A stretch of 8,535 bases of DNA from Deltaproteobacteria bacterium (GTDB taxonomy: Bacteria; Desulfobacterota; Deferrimicrobia; Deferrimicrobiales; Deferrimicrobiaceae): contig DOTC01000200.1 in the NCBI GenBank assembly GCA_003513855.1, positions 1 to 8,535 of the forward strand, in the 5' to 3' direction. The position numbers were made by a program, and so were the translations under genes. The notes below the pieces were generated by a model, which was given only the letters and a program-made list of their open reading frames with translations, was not told the origin of the DNA and ran no database searches. This document shows positions 6,238 through 8,535 of the stretch, piece after piece. Position 1 is the first letter of the stretch; each line of letters begins with the position of its first letter.

Positions 6238-6327
6238 CGGTACGGACCGCAAACCCCGCGCAAACAACCGCCCTTTTCGGAGTGAAATAGGGGGTTCTCG
6301 TAGTCGGTGTTGACACCGGAAACCCCT
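6238..6327 (-). repeat. GTTTGC dispersed repeat, copy 4 (long form, inverted)
   Basis: Read on the minus strand it carries the core GTTTGCGCGGGGTTTGC (6265 to 6249), identical to copy 3, and about 60 further bases upstream that match copy 3 with scattered changes. On its far side it continues into GCGGTCCGTACCGC, a 5-bp hairpin related to the GTCCGTnCGG ends of copies 1 and 2. It faces copy 3 across the lipoprotein block. Confidence 0.7.
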
Positions 6328-6354
6328 TGCAGTATGACGATTTTCCTCTCGGAC

Positions 6355-6415
6355 GCGCCCTTAGCTCAGCCTGCCAAGCGGCGGGTCGGGGGTTCGAGTT
6401 CTCCCAGGCGCGCCA
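6355..6415 (+). repeat. tRNA relic, copy 3 (17 bases deleted)
   Basis: It begins GCGCCCTTAGCTCAGCC and ends with the same T arm, odd acceptor strand and CCA as the tRNA-like gene at 2031-2108. It is only 61 bases long because the rest of the D arm and most of the anticodon arm are missing. The last 40 bases differ from copies 1 and 2 at two positions. Seven bases upstream (CGGAC and neighbours) are shared with copy 2, so the duplicated unit reached beyond the tRNA 5' end. Confidence 0.7.
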
Positions 6416-6444
6416 CTCCTTTCCCATCGGGTCGGTTTCCTCCC

Positions 6445-6473
6445 TTGTCAATCATGAACCAAAACGGTATATT
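6445..6473 (+). promoter_or_regulatory. sigma70-type promoter of the zinc-ribbon gene
   Basis: TTGTCA (6445-6450) and TATATT (6468-6473) each match the consensus at five of six bases and are exactly 17 bases apart. A start near 6480 would give a leader of about 100 bases. It lies directly behind the tRNA relic. Confidence 0.7.
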
Positions 6474-6578
6474 ACTAACCTGTCCTCTACCAGGCATAAG
6501 GTTTGGAAGGTCGACAGCGGGAAGACCCGACGGCGGAAATGAACGGGAAGGTACCGACCGCTCATGGGGGTTGTGGCA

Positions 6579-7358
6579 ATGCTGATCGAGTGCGGCAGCT
6601 GCCGGGCACGCTACCGAATCAAGACATCGATGCTGAAGGGATTCAAGGGAGCGGAGGTGCGCTGCCGCAAGTGCGGAGGAATGATCGTCGTCCTGACCCC
6701 GGGGAGCGAATCCGGGACTCCGGAGCCGGGCGGCCGCTCGAAACGGAGAACTCCCCCTCGCAGGCCGTTTCCCGCAACGGGAAAAGCGGATCGCGCGGCC
6801 GGGGATGAGATGGCGCATCCGGTTCGTTCCAAGCAAGGCCTGGAGCAGATGGAGGGGGGGGCGCAGGCCGGCATGGCGCTCCTGGAAGAGCCTGACACCG
6901 CCGAATCCGTCCCCGACAACGTGTTCCAGCTAGGCCTCTTTCGAGGGGTGCCCCCTAAGCATCCCCCTTCCGAACCTTACGATATCTCGGGGCAGATCCG
7001 GATGGATCCGGCTGTCTCCCCCGGGAGGAAAGGGCTCGCCGGAGAATCCCCGCGCCCGCCCGCGCCCGCCCCGGAAAGACAGGACCCGGCCGGCTCGATA
7101 TTCCCCGAAGAACCGATCCCCTGGGAGAACGAAGGCGTCACCCTGCTGTCCACCGAAGCGCCCCCCCTCTCCCCGGGCAAACGGGAGGACTTGGAGAACC
7201 CGTTCTCACCAACAACTCGCTTCCAGGGGAGCAACTCCTTTCGCGTGGGCCCGCGTCCCTCGCACGTAGCAATCGTCTATCTTCTTCTATTGCTCCTGGG
7301 CGGGTGCGGATATCTGCTCGTCCGCTTTCTCGCCAATATCGCGGGTGGAGGTGTATAA
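6579..7358 (+). CDS. MJ0042-type zinc-ribbon protein with C-terminal membrane anchor
   Basis: The protein has 259 residues from this start. Residues 1-35 are an MJ0042/zinc_ribbon_5 domain, MLIECGSCRARYRI, with C5, C8, C29 and C32 as zinc ligands. A long proline- and glycine-rich, presumably disordered linker follows (about 40-228). Residues 230-248 (VAIVYLLLLLLGGCGYLLV) form one membrane helix, with only about ten residues after it. Many relatives carry DUF3426 beyond the helix; here that domain is absent. The zinc ribbon should face the cytoplasm, with the protein tail-anchored in the inner membrane. Family members are poorly understood. An in-frame ATG at 6564 adds five residues. I prefer 6579 because relatives begin with MxxxCxxC; neither start has a strong ribosome site (GGGGG eight bases before 6579; GGAAGGT twelve before 6564). 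Confidence 0.85.
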   Translation: MLIECGSCRARYRIKTSMLKGFKGAEVRCRKCGGMIVVLTPGSESGTPEPGGRSKRRTPPRRPFPATGKADRAAGDEMAHPVRSKQGLEQMEGGAQAGMALLEEPDTAESVPDNVFQLGLFRGVPPKHPPSEPYDISGQIRMDPAVSPGRKGLAGESPRPPAPAPERQDPAGSIFPEEPIPWENEGVTLLSTEAPPLSPGKREDLENPFSPTTRFQGSNSFRVGPRPSHVAIVYLLLLLLGGCGYLLVRFLANIAGGGV

Positions 7359-7427
7359 AGGGAAACCGCACATTCTGGCTGCCCGGGCATGGTGCGTAGA
7401 GTAACCTGACCGAAGCGGAAACGAACC

Positions 7428-7453
7428 CTTCCTCTTGGTCATCCAAGAAGGAG
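7428..7453 (+). promoter_or_regulatory. hairpin ahead of the small ORF
   Basis: CTTCCTCTTGG and CCAAGAAGGAG pair over 11 positions with one mismatch and one G-T pair, around the loop TCAT. The 3' arm contains AAGGAG. The likelier ribosome site of the next ORF (AGGAGG, 7463-7468) lies just outside. No T-run follows, so it is not a standard terminator. It may be a leader structure. Confidence 0.4.
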
Positions 7454-7477
7454 AATGGTTCCAGGAGGGAAGAAGCT

Positions 7478-7744
7478 ATGGGCGACTGGGACATCGGATT
7501 TGCGATGGTCGCGGCAAGGCTCGCAACCTCCGAGATCGGAAGAGAGCGTGAAGCACCGAAGGACCCGGGCAGGCGTGCTTTGGTTCAAACACCGGGGAGA
7601 GGGCAGGAGAACCGAAGACGCCCGCTTTCCGGAGTGAAAATGGAGGTGATCAAGGGGAAACTCCTCCTGGTTCCCTCCTCCGAACCGCCGAAGCAGAAAA
7701 GCCCCGGCACGGGCGAGATCGTACCTTCCCCAGGGGAGCGGTAG
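7478..7744 (+). CDS. small hypothetical protein
   Basis: This 88-residue ORF starts at an ATG with AGGAGG nine bases upstream. The sequence is rich in R, K, E, P and G, with a more hydrophobic start (MGDWDIGFAMVAARLATSEI) and one short hydrophobic patch (VIKGKLLLVPS) near residue 60. I recognise no domain, signal peptide or membrane helix. It lies 119 bases after the zinc-ribbon gene on the same strand, possibly in the same transcript, and ends 12 bases before the convergent stop of the rhodanese-ferritin gene. The ribosome site is the main argument that it is real. A second overlapping frame from 7455 has a poorly placed ribosome site and is less likely. Confidence 0.5.
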   Translation: MGDWDIGFAMVAARLATSEIGREREAPKDPGRRALVQTPGRGQENRRRPLSGVKMEVIKGKLLLVPSSEPPKQKSPGTGEIVPSPGER

Positions 7745-7756
7745 AACCGGCCCCCG

Positions 7757-8535
7757 TCATTCCTTCCCCTGCAGGCGGTCCAGCAGGGAGGTCATCCTCT
7801 CTAGGTGGGCCCGTTCTTCCGCGGCAAGAGCGTCAAATACTTCCCTGGACGGTTCGTCCCCGACCGATCTCCCCATCTTGATGTAGCGGTCCAGGGCGTT
7901 CGCTTCCATCGCGACGGCGAGTTCGACGACCCCCCGAGGCATCTTTCCCCGGGCCCAGGCCAGCGCTTCGCCGACCGGAATTCCTCCCTCCATCATCCCG
8001 CCGGCCTCGATTCCTTCCGGGGGCGCAAGGTCCGCTCCCTCCCCCGCGATCCGGACGTGAAGAACCCGAAGGGTTTCCTTGTGCCGTTCCTCCGCGAGAA
8101 CGAGGGAACGGAAAAGCGCGGCGTCCTCCTCGTCCTCCGCCTCCCGTGCGATGCCCTCGTAAAATGCGCGGTTCCCCTCCTCGAGGGCCCAGGAAAGCGA
8201 AATCAGCTCTGCGGCTCCCGACGCCCGGGAGAAATACGCCAGCCCCGCATCGTACGTTCCTTCCGCAACGAGGCCGTTCCAGGCGTTGATCCCTCCCGCC
8301 ATGCTGTAGACCCTCGAGAAGCCCGCCTCTTCCAAGGTGGCCGCAGCGGCACGGCTGCGGACCCCGGACCTTCAATACGTAATGGTCGGCTTGTTCCTGT
8401 CGAGCTCATGGAGGCGATCCCCGAGTTCCGCGATCGGGATGAGCCGGGCCCCCGGGAGATGCCCGCCCTCGTATTCTCCCGGTTGCCGGACATCGACGAG
8501 ATTGACCGTATCGGCGCCCTTTTCCTTCAGGAAAG
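7757..8535 (-). CDS. selenocysteine rhodanese-ferritin fusion (N-terminus beyond window)
   Basis: One frame runs from the right edge to the TGA at 7759-7757, interrupted only by a TGA at 8374-8372. Visible residues 1-53 are the rhodanese fold (NLVDVRQPGEYEGGHLPGAR). Residue 54 is the TGA, then RSGVRSRAAAATLEEAGFSR, so the TGA sits exactly at the catalytic cysteine of the CRSGxRS loop. The rhodanese domain ends near residue 90 (MAGGINAWNG). From about 105 to 258 there is a ferritin/rubrerythrin-type four-helix domain with di-iron ligand motifs: E in LEEGNRAFYEGI, EERH, E in MEANALDRYI, and EERAHLE. The frame is intact on both sides of the TGA and a SECIS-like hairpin follows it, so I read TGA as selenocysteine. 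Rhodaneses move sulfane sulfur; the ferritin part suggests peroxide or oxygen handling. An ordinary gene model would wrongly start at TTG 8335. A nonsense mutation is the alternative. Confidence 0.8.
8334..8374 (-). promoter_or_regulatory. SECIS-like hairpin at the in-frame TGA
   Basis: On the minus strand, right after the TGA, CCGCAGC and GCTGCGG form a perfect 7-bp stem with the six-base loop CGTGCC. Below an asymmetric internal loop, AAGGT and ACCTT add a 5-bp lower stem that starts at the A of the TGA. The G-U of the apical loop lies about 20 bases after the TGA, within the distance usual for bacterial SECIS elements, which lie in the coding sequence and bind SelB through a loop G and U. 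Confidence 0.6.

Larger units (their letters stand above)
6175..6444. other. repeat-filled intergenic stretch
   Basis: Apart from the inverted GTTTGC repeat and the tRNA relic listed separately, I see only short non-coding sequence. Minus-strand open frames here encode antisense-tRNA peptides such as NSNPRPAAW and are artefacts. Confidence 0.5.

Noticed and set aside
6182..6451. Minus-strand frame with ENSNPRPAAWQA
   Set aside because: Antisense of the third tRNA relic and the inverted repeat; no ribosome site and no coding pattern of its own.
7535..7546. AGATCGGAAGAG, identical to the start of a common sequencing adapter
   Set aside because: Only 12 bases match, the following bases differ from both adapter forms, and the word lies inside an ORF with a ribosome site; probably chance.
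8333..8335. TTG start that would give a 192-residue ferritin-only protein
   Set aside because: It lies in the middle of the rhodanese domain and has no ribosome site; the upstream frame is clearly part of the same gene through the TGA.

Overview
The window looks like a chromosomal stretch from a GC-rich, anaerobically living bacterium of the Desulfobacterota/Geobacter type. This is inference, based on four things: a hemerythrin plus Fe-S gene pair behind an FNR-type site, MJ0042 zinc-ribbon and DUF4136 lipoprotein genes, a large FG-GAP lipoprotein, and a rhodanese-ferritin gene that appears to use UGA as selenocysteine. No rRNA gene, CRISPR array, transposase or integrase is visible.

Layout. 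Positions 1-672 hold a short 10-bp tandem repeat, a tRNA 3'-end relic, a dispersed GTTTGC repeat and a decayed FAD-oxidase-like fragment. A minus-strand operon follows: a hemerythrin/RIC-like protein (1943 to 1140) overlapping by ATGA an Fe-S cysteine protein (1143 to 673). Its promoter region (1962-2010) has an FNR/DNR-like box centred at -41.5 from a plausible start. A tRNA-like gene (2031-2108) and another GTTTGC repeat lie behind it. Next come an ester-cyclase (SnoaL-like) gene with an internal deletion (2334-2532), its terminator, and a DUF4136 lipoprotein on the minus strand (3177 to 2713). On the plus strand a propeller-blade fragment (3492-3764) overlaps by ATGA a 789-residue lipoprotein with seven calcium-type FG-GAP/VCBS motifs (3761-6130), closed by a strong terminator. 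Positions 6175-6563 hold an inverted GTTTGC repeat, a third tRNA relic and a good sigma70 promoter driving a zinc-ribbon, tail-anchored protein (6579-7358). A small unknown ORF (7478-7744) follows. The right edge (7757-8535, minus strand) is the 3' part of a rhodanese-ferritin fusion.

Highlights. The best candidate for something special is the right-edge gene. Its reading frame is continuous through a TGA that stands exactly where the catalytic cysteine of the rhodanese loop (CRSGxRS) belongs. A hairpin with G-U in its apical loop begins at that codon, as expected of a bacterial SECIS element. The second theme is repeats: three same-strand copies of a 40-bp tRNA 3' end and four copies of a GTTTGC-N5-GTTTGC element, scattered among gene remnants. 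This suggests past integration and deletion events.

How the genes fit together. The hemerythrin/Fe-S pair and the rhodanese-ferritin gene both suit nitric oxide, oxygen or sulfur stress handling in an anaerobe. The two lipoproteins are cell-envelope proteins. The zinc-ribbon protein is probably a membrane-tethered regulator or adaptor of unknown partner.
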